Assembly (NCBI GenBank): GCA_016706225.1
Contig: JADJKB010000005.1
Coordinates: forward strand, 248,001 to 312,000
DNA length: 64,000 nt
Direction of reading: 5' to 3'
Origin: Myxococcales bacterium
GTDB lineage: Bacteria; Myxococcota_A; Polyangia; Polyangiales; Polyangiaceae
Position 1 is the stretch's first letter. Every line of letters begins with the position of its first letter. The position numbers were made by a program, and so were the translations under genes. The notes beneath the pieces were generated by a model. The model was not told where the DNA came from. It did not search any database and saw only the letters and a list, made by a program, of their open reading frames with translations. Below, piece after piece: positions 1 through 8,321 of the stretch.

Positions 1-719
1 GGCTGCGGCACGTCGGCAATCACCTCCCGCAGGCGCATTGCGCCGGCGACCACGATTTTTGCGAGGACCGCCAGATAACTGTCGGCGCCGAATGCCGGCG
101 TGCCAGTGACACACTCGAACAAGATCGCACCGAGCGCGAAGAGGTCGGCGCGCGCATCGACCTCCTCGGTGCCACGCGCTTGCTCCGGCGCCATGTACCC
201 CAGCGTTCCGGTTGGACCTTGCCAGGCGCGAGCCTCGGTTCGGTCCCCGCGGTGACGTGCGAGCCCGAAGTCCAAGAGCTTCACGCTCTGGGCGTGGCCG
301 TCGGGTAGGAGCAAGTTGCCAGGGGACAGATCGCAGTGGATGACGCCGGCCGAGTGGGCGTGCGCCAGCGCTCCGGCGACGCGTCGGATGAGATCGACGG
401 CCTCTTCCACGGGCAAGCGTCCGCCCTCCAATCGACGGCTGAGGGTCTGACCCTCGAGCCACTCCATTGCGAGGTAGTGCTCGCCGCCGCCCGTGTTGCC
501 GTGAGCGACGTAGCGAACGATAGCCGGATGGCTGAGGAGGGTGAGTGCGCGCGCTTCGCGGAAGAATCGTTGTTCGCCCTCGCGGCCGGCGTGAACGTGT
601 TTCAGGGCCACGGGCTCGCCGGTCTGGCGGTCGATGGCGCGAAAGACCTCGCCCATTCCACCTTCGCCGGCGAAGGTCGTGACCTCGAACCGGCCTGCTA
701 TTACATCACCGAGATTCAA
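1..719 (-). CDS. Serine/threonine protein kinase, N-terminal catalytic part (runs off the window)
   Basis: This is a Hanks-type kinase that would phosphorylate Ser/Thr on cytoplasmic partners. The chain opens at a TTG codon (717-719); an in-frame TAG lies a short way upstream and no ATG or GTG is available between them. The glycine loop AGEGGMGEVF is at about residues 17-26 and the ATP lysine is K40 (VALKH). The catalytic loop reads HCDLSPGN, the Mg motif is DFG, and APE follows in YMAPEQARG. HCD in place of HRD makes this a non-RD kinase. The C-terminal lobe end and any tail domain lie outside the window. The gene is transcribed leftward, away from the GAF-like gene at 826-1548, with about 100 bp between them. 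The family is certain; the target is unknown. Confidence 0.9.
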   Translation of the reverse strand, partial: MNLGDVIAGRFEVTTFAGEGGMGEVFRAIDRQTGEPVALKHVHAGREGEQRFFREARALTLLSHPAIVRYVAHGNTGGGEHYLAMEWLEGQTLSRRLEGGRLPVEEAVDLIRRVAGALAHAHSAGVIHCDLSPGNLLLPDGHAQSVKLLDFGLARHRGDRTEARAWQGPTGTLGYMAPEQARGTEEVDARADLFALGAILFECVTGTPAFGADSYLAVLAKIVVAGAMRLREVIADVPQ

Positions 720-825
720 CCGACCCGTACACGTAGCGCCGCTGGGCGGAGCTGGCTAGCGGGTGGGGCCGGTTGCGCACCCCGGGAACGGGCGCGGCGC
801 TGGGAGAATGGGCCGTTCGGCGGGC

Positions 826-1548
826 TCAGCAGCCGTAGATCACCAGCGTGGCGGCCGAGGCGATGCGCTCGAGGGCGGTGACGTCGGACGCACGGAAGGC
901 GTGGCCCACCCGCCCGAGCTCGATGATTGCCAGCAGATCGCCGCCGATGCACAGCGGAACCATCGCGACGCCCTCGAGATCAGCAGCGGCGCCGAGCCGG
1001 TTCGCGATGCAGCGCTCGGCCTCACCCGTTCCGGGCCGTGCCACGACCAACCCACCAAAACGGGCAATTCGAGTCGCTGCGTCGTCCGGCAAGATCGCGC
1101 CGAGCCGCCCGGTCATGCCGATGCCACGCACACAGGTGGTCGTGGCGCGCTGGTCGGGATCGAAGGCTCTGTGTACGAGCCCGAAGCTCGCGTTGGTCGT
1201 CTCGAAGCACTCGTGCAACGCAAGGGACAACACCTCTGCCGCGTCCATCGCCAGGCCAAAGCGTGAGACGAGGTCCGCGTGGCTCTGGCCCATGAACGGG
1301 CGGTTGATCAGGGTGTCGGTGCCCGGAACCCGCTGAACCGCACGGATCTCGCGGATCTGGTCCAGGCGGCGCCACGTGCGCCAGGTCAGCTCCCGCACCA
1401 GGCAGTCTTCCGGGATGCGCCCGTGGAACACCCCGCGCTGGAGCAGGTCCGTTCTCACCGGACCGACGGTCAGCTCTCCGTTGGTGACGAACCAGAGAGG
1501 TGGGGGACGAACTGGGCGTGGCGAGTGAGTGGCGGCGGAAATCTGCAC
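826..1548 (-). CDS. GYF-like plus GAF-like domain protein
   Basis: The predicted protein has 240 residues. Its first third (WFVTNGELTVGPV onward) resembles the small GYF_2-type module found in myxobacterial proteins. The remainder looks like a GAF fold, with alternating hydrophobic strands, VPLCIGGDLLAIIELGR near the end and a C-terminal helix. GAF domains bind small ligands or act as dimerisation modules; no ligand can be read here. I chose the GTG at 1548 because GGAG lies 7 nt upstream, although the frame stays open to a GTG at 1599. It lies upstream of the kinase on the same strand and could belong to the same signalling unit. Assignment of both domains is by pattern only. Confidence 0.65.
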   Translation of the reverse strand: MQISAATHSPRPVRPPPLWFVTNGELTVGPVRTDLLQRGVFHGRIPEDCLVRELTWRTWRRLDQIREIRAVQRVPGTDTLINRPFMGQSHADLVSRFGLAMDAAEVLSLALHECFETTNASFGLVHRAFDPDQRATTTCVRGIGMTGRLGAILPDDAATRIARFGGLVVARPGTGEAERCIANRLGAAADLEGVAMVPLCIGGDLLAIIELGRVGHAFRASDVTALERIASAATLVIYGC

Positions 1549-1670
1549 GGGAAGGCTCCTTCGTCGGCGAATGCGACGTGCGCCGAAATTGTCGCGCACA
1601 ACAGCCTCGACGGGCCAAGAACGAGGTTCGTCCCAGGCGTTTTTCCGTCCAGCGCTGGAGCTCCCGAGCC

Positions 1671-1676
1671 TAAGAT
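1671..1676 (+). promoter_or_regulatory. -10 hexamer TAAGAT, leaderless start of the S4 gene
   Basis: TAAGAT ends 6 nt before the GTG start at 1683. Transcription would begin at or next to the start codon. There is no Shine-Dalgarno sequence between them. Confidence 0.5.
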
Positions 1677-1682
1677 TGGGCG

Positions 1683-2042
1683 GTGGAGAGCGTGCGAATC
1701 GATCGCTGGCTTGCGGCTGCGCGGTTCTTCAAGTCGCGCACCCAGGCCAGCGATGCGTGTCTCGGCGGTCACGTCCGAGTGAATGAAAACCCGGCGCGCC
1801 CGAGCCACCTGGTCCGCGTCGGCGATCGCGTTCGTGCGATTGCGCCGCGTGGCGAGGTGATCTTGGAAGTGCTCGCCTTGGCCGAAAAGCGCCTGGCCCC
1901 CGCGCCGGCGCGCGCCTTGTATCAAGACTTCTCCCCGCCGCCGCCACCAAGAGAGGAACGCGTCGCCGTTCGCGATCGTGGCGCCGGGCGCCCCACCAAG
2001 GCCGACCGTCGCGCGCTCCAACGCCTGCGGGAAGATCACTGA
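1683..2042 (+). CDS. hslR: S4-domain RNA-binding protein, Hsp15 (HslR) family
   Basis: This is a 119-residue protein. The S4 fold occupies residues 4-65: RIDRWLAAARFFKSRTQA is the classic S4 helix and GGHVRVNE the following strand. A basic tail then carries GRPTKADRRAL, typical of the Hsp15 group. Hsp15 binds 50S subunits carrying stranded nascent chains and helps recycle them. The GTG start places the S4 helix at the expected position. It is convergent with the proline-rich membrane protein gene, whose stop lies 21 bp away. Related small S4 proteins exist, so the family is firmer than the exact ribosomal role. Confidence 0.85.
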   Translation: MESVRIDRWLAAARFFKSRTQASDACLGGHVRVNENPARPSHLVRVGDRVRAIAPRGEVILEVLALAEKRLAPAPARALYQDFSPPPPPREERVAVRDRGAGRPTKADRRALQRLREDH

Positions 2043-2063
2043 CTGTCGGGCGGACGCGCTCGC

Positions 2064-2597
2064 TCAGTGCTCTTCATTCGGCGCGGGCGCGGCCGACGCT
2101 GCTGCCGCCGCGGAAGCCGCGTTGGCGATCTGCGGGATGAACCGAAGCGGAGTCCCCATGAAGCGCGCGTTCGGATTGCTGAGCGGCGCCGGCGGTGGTG
2201 CAGGCGCGGCCTCCTCTTCTTCCGCCGGCTCTGGCGCTGGCGGGGGTGCGGGTGGAGGCGGTGGTGGATCGTTGTGCGGCTCGGGCGGCGGAGGCGGCGC
2301 CATGGGTGTGATCTGCAGCACGGGCGGCTGGCTTGGAGCGTTGCCGAGCCGCGGCGCGGGGCCGGGGCCGCGCTGCGCGGCCGGGGTCGGGGTCGGCTGG
2401 GTCCTGGCCGGCATCAGTGCGTTCGTTGGTTCGGTGTCTTCGATCACATTGACGATCTTCGAGGTCTGGCCGAACGCCAGGGTCTTCGGCGTCACGAGCA
2501 GGACGATCAGCACGTAGAGCAGCGACGACGCGATCAGCGCGATGCAGGGCGTCCAGCGCCAAGTCACAAACCCGAGCAAGGACTTCAGGGCTCGCAT
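2064..2597 (-). CDS. Single-pass membrane protein with Pro-rich tail
   Basis: The predicted protein has 177 residues. A basic N-terminus (MRALKSLLGFVTWRW) precedes one membrane helix at about residues 18-40 (IALIASSLLYVLIVLLV). The rest is low-complexity sequence rich in Pro, Ala and Glu, with poly-Pro and poly-Glu runs, probably periplasmic or extended. The ATG at 2597 is chosen because a GAGGGA Shine-Dalgarno lies just upstream; the frame extends further but without a better site. I do not recognise a function. The layout (one anchor plus a Pro-rich spacer) resembles TonB-type or adaptor proteins, but no TonB C-terminal domain is visible. It lies downstream of the dus gene on the same strand. 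Confidence 0.7.
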   Translation of the reverse strand: MRALKSLLGFVTWRWTPCIALIASSLLYVLIVLLVTPKTLAFGQTSKIVNVIEDTEPTNALMPARTQPTPTPAAQRGPGPAPRLGNAPSQPPVLQITPMAPPPPPEPHNDPPPPPPAPPPAPEPAEEEEAAPAPPPAPLSNPNARFMGTPLRFIPQIANAASAAAAASAAPAPNEEH

Positions 2598-2717
2598 GGC
2601 AGGTTCCCTCGGCGGCAGTCTACCCGAGGACGCGGCCGGCACCAGGGGGCGAGAGAGCGGCTCGCCAAAAGGCCGCCCGGATGCCAGGGTTTTGCGCGGA
2701 TCTTCCGCGAGATCCCC

Positions 2718-3896
2718 TCAGCCCCCGCTGAAAGCGTCCTCGGCGTCCGCCCCGGGAGGCGTCGCGTCGGTGAGGTCGTCCAGGTAACCCTCCGGCAGGC
2801 TCACCTCCTGGGTCCCCGAAGCCTTGCCTCGGGGTACCCGCATGGCCGACGGAGGAAAGGGCTGAGTGCGGTCGACGGACGCCACCGTGCTGACGAGGTC
2901 GTCGTAGCTCGAGATCTGCATCAATCGCGCTCGCAGCTCCGCGCTACCGCGAAAACCTTTTGTGTACCAGGTCGTGTGTCGGCGAAACGCCCGCATCGCC
3001 GGTTGTTCTCCCAGCCACTCCGACAAAAGGCGCGCGTGTTCGAGCATGATGTCGATCACGCTGCCGAGCGCGGGCGGGTCGTCCGGCTCGCGACCCGCGA
3101 AGACCGCCGCGAGATCCCGAAACAGCCAGGGCCTGCCGAGGCAACCTCGACCGACGATGACCCCGTCGCACCCCGTCGTGCGCATCATGCGCAGCGCGTC
3201 CTCCGCCTCCCAGATGTCGCCGTTGCCGAGCACCGGGATCTTCACGCTCTGTTTCAACAGGGCGATGGCCTCCCAGCGCGCTGCGCCATCGTACAGCTGA
3301 GCGGCCGTGCGGGCGTGCAGGCCCACGGCGGCACATCCAGTCTCTTCACCGACGCGGCCGGCATCCAGGTAGGTGAGCAAGCGGTCGTTGACCCCCATGC
3401 GGAACTTGATCGTGACCGGTACGCTGCCGGCGTTGTCGACCGCAGCCTTGACGATGCGATGAAGCAGGTTCGGCTTCACCGGGATCGCTGCGCCGCCGCC
3501 CTTTCGTGTCACTTTCCGCACAGGACACCCGAAGTTCATGTCGATGTGGTCGACGCGACCCTCACCCACCAGGCGTTTGACGGCCTCGCCGACGTAGTGG
3601 GGGTCGACGCCGTAGAGCTGCAAGGACCGCGGACTCTCGTCGGCACCAAAATCGGCGAGCCGGAGCGTCTTGTCGCGGCCTTCGACCAGCGGGCGCGCCG
3701 TGATCATTTCACTCACGTAGAGGCCAGCGCCAAAACGCCGGCACAAAGCCCGGAATGGGTAGTTGGTGACCCCGGCCATGGGTGCGAGCACCACTGGCGG
3801 CCAGACCTGCAGCGGCCCGATGTGGAGAGGGCGGAACTCGCCCTCACACGCCGGCGGCACGTCGCGGTTCAGCTCACTTCGGTAGCGGGCGTCCAC
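2718..3896 (-). CDS. dusB: tRNA-dihydrouridine synthase (DusB-type)
   Basis: This is an FMN enzyme that reduces uridines in the tRNA D-loop using NADPH. The 392-residue chain has the TIM-barrel signatures in order: PVVLAPMAGVTN (about 34-45) at the flavin site, SLQLYG (about 91-96), IDMNFGCPVRKV with catalytic Cys124, KFRMG, the GLHAR motif, and VLGNGDIW followed by GVIVGRG for phosphate binding. The C-terminal helical RNA-binding region follows, then a divergent acidic tail. The start is a GTG at 3896. It is last in a three-gene unit, 13 bp after the ATPase gene. DusB versus another Dus subfamily is inferred from overall pattern. Confidence 0.88.
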   Translation of the reverse strand: MDARYRSELNRDVPPACEGEFRPLHIGPLQVWPPVVLAPMAGVTNYPFRALCRRFGAGLYVSEMITARPLVEGRDKTLRLADFGADESPRSLQLYGVDPHYVGEAVKRLVGEGRVDHIDMNFGCPVRKVTRKGGGAAIPVKPNLLHRIVKAAVDNAGSVPVTIKFRMGVNDRLLTYLDAGRVGEETGCAAVGLHARTAAQLYDGAARWEAIALLKQSVKIPVLGNGDIWEAEDALRMMRTTGCDGVIVGRGCLGRPWLFRDLAAVFAGREPDDPPALGSVIDIMLEHARLLSEWLGEQPAMRAFRRHTTWYTKGFRGSAELRARLMQISSYDDLVSTVASVDRTQPFPPSAMRVPRGKASGTQEVSLPEGYLDDLTDATPPGADAEDAFSGG

Positions 3897-3909
3897 TAAG
3901 GTCTCGGCG

Positions 3910-4485
3910 TCACAAGAGTGACAGCTGTTTCGGCTGCACGCGGCTCATGACCAGCTCCTCGGCTTGATCCAGCCACTCGGCGCGGCATGCGGGGTCGAGC
4001 CGAATTGCCGTCAGGCCACGTTCGGTAATTTCGCGCGCCAGCCGCGCGTCCACCGCTCGCTGAAACTCCGGATCGGTGGTGCGAAAGCCGTCGGCGCTGG
4101 GCACCTCGACCACCGGCACCGCGACCAACAGATCGTACGACTTCATCCAATAGTTCACCAAGAGGTCGAGCCCCGCCTGCGGCCCGGCCGCCAGGAGCAG
4201 GTAGACGTAGTTGTCGAGGGCGCTGCGGTCGCACAACACCACGGGGTAGCGCTGGGCAGCCACGACCTCTTCGGCGATCTGCGTGTGGAGGATCCAGGAC
4301 TCGCTGGCCACCCCTGTTTCTTCGTTGATCGGCAGTGGACAGCGGCGAGCCACCTCGTGCACGACCTCGAGCACGACGTCGCGGGCTTTGAGTCGCGCGG
4401 CCAGTCCGTAACACAGCGTGGTCTTGCCAACGCCATGGCTGCCGACGAACGCCACCTTCAACTTCCCAGGTGCCGGCATACTCAT
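3910..4485 (-). CDS. P-loop ATPase/kinase (AAA_28, NadR-like)
   Basis: The 191-residue protein has a Walker A motif, GSHGVGKTT, at residues 15-23. A Walker B-like strand (PVVLCDRSALDNYV) follows, then a helical C-terminal half. This is the pattern of AAA_28/NadR-type P-loop kinases, which phosphorylate nucleotides or related small molecules. The substrate cannot be told. The start ATG overlaps the stop of the upstream gene as ATGA (4482-4485), so the two are translationally coupled. The gene ends 13 bp before dus. NadR-like ribosylnicotinamide kinase activity is possible but not supported by a specific motif. Confidence 0.75.
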   Translation of the reverse strand: MSMPAPGKLKVAFVGSHGVGKTTLCYGLAARLKARDVVLEVVHEVARRCPLPINEETGVASESWILHTQIAEEVVAAQRYPVVLCDRSALDNYVYLLLAAGPQAGLDLLVNYWMKSYDLLVAVPVVEVPSADGFRTTDPEFQRAVDARLAREITERGLTAIRLDPACRAEWLDQAEELVMSRVQPKQLSLL

Positions 4486-5303
4486 TCCCAGCCTTCGTCC
4501 GTGGGGTCGGTCTCCGCTGCCGGTTTTGGTGGGCGCACCGCCGGAATGCGGATCGTCGATTTCCGGTCGGTACGATTCGGCTTGTTGCGGTAGGCCTCGT
4601 CCGGAAGGTCGATGCGCGAGAGGCGGGGGGTGTTGCGGCGGTGCACGTCGGCTGGACCTTGGCCGGGCGAGGCCTCCGCCTCCAGATCCGGCGACGTGAC
4701 GCGCGAGTAGATGTCGGCCGGGGTCGACGGCGGCACGGGTTTTGTCTCCGCGGAGGGGGGCGGCGCTTCCGGGCGGGGGGTGGAGCTGATGGGACGGTCT
4801 GGCGGTCGAGCGCTCGCCGGGCCGGAGCGCTTCGACGCGGGTCCGGCGAGTGGGACGCCCGAGCGGGGGATGTGGGTGATCCGCCCCGTGGCTCGGCGCA
4901 GCCTCAACTCGTCGTCTCGCCGGGTGTCGAAGACGACGAGTGGCATCAGCGATTCCGGGTTCTCCGCCGCCCAATCAGCGAGCTCGGAGAGCGAGACCGC
5001 CACCGAGAAGGTGCGCACACGTTCGAAGTGCCGGCCCGCATCCAGACGGATGTCTATTTCCGTCGCCAGGTCGAAGTCGCGCAAGATGATGTCGAGCGCT
5101 CCGTCGAGCCAGACACTCTGGGCAAGCCGGGCCAGGACCTCCAAGATCCGATGCGCGCCTCGCCCTGGCTTGGCCACGCGCGCCATCTTCTCGACGAGCT
5201 TGAGCACGTGGTCACGTGGCGAACCGCTCTCCGTGTTGAAGGCCTGCTCGATGAGCGCAGGATCGATCTCGTCGCAGCTCTTGAAATCGAGGGGCAGTGG
5301 CAT
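4482..5303 (-). CDS. Hypothetical protein with conserved N-domain and disordered tail
   Basis: This 273-residue protein has a structured first half (about residues 1-150, hydrophobic strands such as SVWLDGALDIILRDF) and a long Pro/Ala/Ser-rich tail. It ends in a short TDEGWE motif. The same TDEGW core occurs near the N-terminus of the coiled-coil protein at 7059-8153. I do not recognise the family. It begins the three-gene unit with the P-loop ATPase and the dihydrouridine synthase and overlaps the ATPase start by 4 nt. It is divergently placed from the methyltransferase gene, with about 140 bp between the two start codons. Confidence 0.7.
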   Translation of the reverse strand: MPLPLDFKSCDEIDPALIEQAFNTESGSPRDHVLKLVEKMARVAKPGRGAHRILEVLARLAQSVWLDGALDIILRDFDLATEIDIRLDAGRHFERVRTFSVAVSLSELADWAAENPESLMPLVVFDTRRDDELRLRRATGRITHIPRSGVPLAGPASKRSGPASARPPDRPISSTPRPEAPPPSAETKPVPPSTPADIYSRVTSPDLEAEASPGQGPADVHRRNTPRLSRIDLPDEAYRNKPNRTDRKSTIRIPAVRPPKPAAETDPTDEGWE

Positions 5304-5446
5304 CGGTACTATCGGCTCGGCCGGAGGCGCTACAGGATCGAAGAAAGGTTGGGCTCCGTCAACCGGGTCTCCGCCGCCCGGGAAGTATTTGGCGCATTCA
5401 GCGAACGCGCATCGTGTGCGGATCGCGCTACACTGTCGTGGCTCCG

Positions 5447-6496
5447 ATGTCCGCGTTGTTCCCCCTGCCCGCGTACCGCGCTCGTTACCGGGCTCAGCAG
5501 ACCGCGCTGCTGTTACAATCGCTCGTCACCCACCAGCTGTTGCGGGTCGTCTTGGGCATGCGCATTGTTCCGAACGACGCCGCGCTGGCCGAGGTGCGGC
5601 GCCGATACTTCGCGCTGCTCCAGCGAGATTTGGCCAACGTCGAGGTCGGCGTCTACCCGCGCGACCTGCTGTTCCAGATGCCGATCGGTGACTACGCGCG
5701 CAAGCTCCCGATGTTGATGCGGGACCTGCCCCGAGTCTTCTCCCGCTCACGCCGCGGTGACTTCAAGGATTTGCCCAGCGAGGTGAGCCTCGAGGACTAC
5801 CCGCCCTACTTCCGTCGCAACTTTCACTGGCAGACCGACGGCTACCTCAGCCGGCGCTCCGCGGAGCTGTACGACCTGGGAGTCGAGCTGTTGTTCTTGG
5901 GAACCGCCGACATCATGCGCCGCCAGGTGATCCCACCCATGGTGCGGTTTGCGGCGGAGCAGGGCCTCACGCGGCCGCGGATCTTGGATGTGGCGTGTGG
6001 AACGGGTCGAACCCTGTCCCAGATCGCCCGCGCCCTGCCGAACGCAAAGCTGTACGGGCTCGATCTGTCGCCCTATTACGTGCGGCAGGCCGGGGAGTGC
6101 CTGACGTCGCTGGATGACGTGTCGTTGGTGGCCGACAACGCGGAGGCGATGCCGTTCTCCGACGGCTGGTTCGACATCGTCACTTGTACGTACTTGTTTC
6201 ACGAGCTTCCGCGAAACGCGCGTCGCAACGTGCTCGCAGAGATCCGGCGAGTGCTCAAGCCTGGCGGTCTGGTGGTGCTCGAGGATTCGGCGCAGCAGGA
6301 GGACTCCGGCGCGGTGGCTTTTTTCCTCGAGCAGTTCAGCGCCGAATTCCACGAGCCTTTCTATCGGGACTACTTGGAGGACGACCTGGCATCGGTCGCG
6401 CGCGAAGTGGGCTTCGACTCCGTCGTCTCCGAGCCCTGTTACGTGGCAAAGCTGGTGACCGCGAACAAGGCCCGCGCTCCGGCGCTTGCCGTGTAG
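5447..6496 (+). CDS. Class I SAM-dependent methyltransferase
   Basis: The predicted protein has 349 residues. Motif I, ILDVACGTGRT, lies at about residues 180-190. The acidic residue after strand 2 is in LYGLDLSPYY, motif II is DNAEAMPFSDGWFD, and a post-motif region reads VLKPGGLVVLEDS. This is the Methyltransf_11/UbiE-like layout. The N-terminal 170 residues are a helical extension of unknown role. I chose the ATG at 5447; an in-frame GTG lies at 5438. A TACACT hexamer sits at 5429-5434. The methyl acceptor is unknown. It is convergent with the small gene at 6509, leaving only 12 bp between the stops. Confidence 0.85.
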   Translation: MSALFPLPAYRARYRAQQTALLLQSLVTHQLLRVVLGMRIVPNDAALAEVRRRYFALLQRDLANVEVGVYPRDLLFQMPIGDYARKLPMLMRDLPRVFSRSRRGDFKDLPSEVSLEDYPPYFRRNFHWQTDGYLSRRSAELYDLGVELLFLGTADIMRRQVIPPMVRFAAEQGLTRPRILDVACGTGRTLSQIARALPNAKLYGLDLSPYYVRQAGECLTSLDDVSLVADNAEAMPFSDGWFDIVTCTYLFHELPRNARRNVLAEIRRVLKPGGLVVLEDSAQQEDSGAVAFFLEQFSAEFHEPFYRDYLEDDLASVAREVGFDSVVSEPCYVAKLVTANKARAPALAV

Positions 6497-6508
6497 CCTT
6501 GGCAGCCC

Positions 6509-6841
6509 TCACTCCTCGTCGGCCGAGCGCCGCCGTTTGGAGGCGATCAACGCTCTGACCGCTTGGCGCGCCAGCATCGGCGCGGTGAACATGCTCTTGG
6601 CGAGCGACCGGGCGAGGGCGAGGGGAGTCGAACCGTGGGCCTCGATTGCCACGCGCTCCCCGGACACGACCTCTTCGATGGCGCCGCGGGCGATCGTGCG
6701 GGTTCCATCCGAGCGGATCTCCACGATCATCCGTGCGACCACCGGCGGTTCGCCCGGGCGCTCCGCCAGGCGTGCGTCCTTCGCGGGCTCCGCAAGCGCG
6801 TCGTCCGACTCGTCGCCCGAGCTGTCGTCGTGAACCGGCAC
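6509..6841 (-). CDS. Small hypothetical protein
   Basis: The 110-residue protein has an acidic, low-complexity N-terminus (HDDSSGDESDDALAEP) and a better-ordered second half with MIVEIRSDGTRTIARGAIEE, ending in a basic helix. The frame is open upstream to 7003, but that stretch is made of palindromes (6885-6983) that look intergenic, so I start at the GTG at 6841. A weak TATGGG hexamer lies 8 nt upstream of that start. No family is recognised. The coding call rests on codon-position GC and the ordered C-terminal half. Confidence 0.55.
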   Translation of the reverse strand: MPVHDDSSGDESDDALAEPAKDARLAERPGEPPVVARMIVEIRSDGTRTIARGAIEEVVSGERVAIEAHGSTPLALARSLAKSMFTAPMLARQAVRALIASKRRRSADEE

Positions 6842-6884
6842 GATGTCGCCCCATAACACGCGCCGACGTCGGCCGCTTCGAGGG

Positions 6885-6923
6885 CCTAGAACACCGATCA
6901 GCTTGCGCTGCTCGTGTTCTAGG
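6885..6923. repeat. 10-bp perfect inverted repeat
   Basis: CCTAGAACAC at 6885-6894 is mirrored by GTGTTCTAGG at 6914-6923, with a 19-nt spacer. There is no U-tract, so an intrinsic terminator is unlikely. It could be an operator or part of the palindromic cluster that follows. Confidence 0.6.
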
Positions 6924-6934
6924 ACACTTACGTT

Positions 6935-6983
6935 GGGGCTGCGCCCCAAACCCCCGGCCTTCGGCCGTGCGCGCTCCGCGCGC
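6935..6983. repeat. Cluster of three tri-loop palindromes (REP-like)
   Basis: Three perfect hairpins follow one another: GGGGC-TGC-GCCCC (6935-6947), CGGCC-TTC-GGCCG (6955-6967) and GCGCGC-TCC-GCGCGC (6969-6983). Each has a 3-nt loop. The array sits in the intergenic space upstream of the small gene at 6509-6841 and has the look of a REP-type element. Whether it recurs in the genome cannot be seen here. Confidence 0.6.
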
Positions 6984-7058
6984 GAGCGCCGAACACCTTG
7001 CAAGTCGCTGAAAACAAACGACGTTCAACCTGTTCGGCGCTCTAGCCGACTGCCTGCG

Positions 7059-8153
7059 CTAGGGCGCGTCCGGGTCCGGGTCTTCGCCACCCCGCAGCGA
7101 GTAGCTGCCGAGCGGTTCTCGGGTCGGATCCGGTTTGCGCTTGAGGGGCGCCTTCTCTTCCGGTGCCGACTGCGCAGGCGTTCCAGCCGGAGGAGAGGGG
7201 CGTGACAGGGCGATCGCCCGCTCCAGGTCGCCCCCGGGCGGCGCGGTCATGCGGTCACCGATGGGCTCACCCAGGGCATCCGAATCGTCCGCCGGAACCG
7301 GATCCGTCGTGCGACTCACGACGTGCGGCACGGCCGGCTGAGTGCGTCGTGCGTCCTGGTGCGACACCAGTGGACGAGGAACCGGCACGCGGCTTGGCGC
7401 AAAGCGCGTCAGTTCAGAGAGGTAGCGATCGCGCTCCGCCGTCACCCGCGCGAGCGCCGCCTGCGCGTCATCCCGCTGCTGGTGCAGACGCCTGAGGAGC
7501 TCGCGGGACCTCTCGCGTTCGACCAAGAGCTTTTCGACGTCGCGATCCGCATCGGTCACCACCACCGGGTTGAGGCTTCCGACCAGGGGAGGGACCTCGC
7601 CAAGCCCTGGGTTGGTTCGGCGGACCGGAGAGGGCGCTGGAGGCGCGGTTTCCTGGGTCTGCCGCATGATTCTTTCGAGGCGTTCGAAGGCCTCGTCGCG
7701 CTCGCGGACCAGCTCGTCCACCCGCAGCTCGTGCTCCTCGAGCAGGCCGGCCAGGAACTGGTCTTGTTCGTGAATCAGAAACTCGCGGTCGCCGCGCGTC
7801 TGCTCGAGCTGCTGCTCCAGGAGGGCAACTTGATTGCCGGACACCAGCCGTTGCTCGTTGCTCGACGCGAGCATCTCGCGCACCCGGTGCAGCTCCGCGC
7901 CGAGCTGCTCGTTCGCCTCGCGCGCACCGCTCACGCCCTGAGTGACCTGCTGAATGGCTCGATAGAGCGCGCCCAGCGTCGCCTCGGCGCGGCTGCTCGC
8001 GGCGAGCGCCGCCTCCACTGTCGCCTCGTGCTCGGCGCTCGGCGCGGTCGCATGCGGCGTCGGCGCTCCGTCCGGGGAGTTGTCCCACCCTTCGTCGGTG
8101 GATTCCGCCGACGGGATCCCGGACGGAGGAGACAGGCCAGGCGATGTGCCCAT
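7059..8153 (-). CDS. Coiled-coil protein with TDEGWD motif
   Basis: This 364-residue protein has a low-complexity N-terminus containing TDEGWD (about residues 19-24). A long heptad-rich coiled coil runs from about 45 to 175 (LLEQQLEQTRGDREFLIHE and following). A Pro-rich linker and a second coiled coil (about 205-250, VERERSRELLRRLHQQRDD) follow, then a disordered tail rich in Pro, Asp and Lys. No membrane segment is visible. The architecture suggests a cytoskeletal or scaffold protein of the type common in gliding bacteria, but no specific family is recognised. The start ATG is preceded at 7 nt by a TATTCT hexamer and no Shine-Dalgarno. Confidence 0.75.
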   Translation of the reverse strand: MGTSPGLSPPSGIPSAESTDEGWDNSPDGAPTPHATAPSAEHEATVEAALAASSRAEATLGALYRAIQQVTQGVSGAREANEQLGAELHRVREMLASSNEQRLVSGNQVALLEQQLEQTRGDREFLIHEQDQFLAGLLEEHELRVDELVRERDEAFERLERIMRQTQETAPPAPSPVRRTNPGLGEVPPLVGSLNPVVVTDADRDVEKLLVERERSRELLRRLHQQRDDAQAALARVTAERDRYLSELTRFAPSRVPVPRPLVSHQDARRTQPAVPHVVSRTTDPVPADDSDALGEPIGDRMTAPPGGDLERAIALSRPSPPAGTPAQSAPEEKAPLKRKPDPTREPLGSYSLRGGEDPDPDAP

Positions 8154-8160
8154 GCCAGCG

Positions 8161-8166
8161 AGAATA
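8161..8166 (-). promoter_or_regulatory. -10 hexamer TATTCT, leaderless start of coiled-coil gene
   Basis: On the minus strand TATTCT ends 7 nt before the ATG at 8153. This predicts a transcript starting at or beside the start codon. Confidence 0.5.
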
Positions 8167-8321
8167 GCTGATGGGCGCCCGATTCACAGCCCTCGGACCG
8201 CCGATCGGCCCTCAGGCCGTTTCAGGCCCACGGCGCTAGGGAACACGCCCTCCGCGGTCAATGCGCAAAGCGCCCGGCACATCGGGCCCTTCGCCCGTGA
8301 CGTACGGCGTCGCCGAGCTGC

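Noticed and set aside
2067..3899. 610-codon plus-strand frame across the dus gene
   Set aside because: Shadow of the dihydrouridine synthase and the Pro-rich protein; composition is Arg-rich and without motifs.
6842..7003. N-terminal extension of the small gene to 7003
   Set aside because: The added 54 codons run through the palindrome cluster and encode low-complexity Arg-rich sequence; a GTG at 6841 is the better start.
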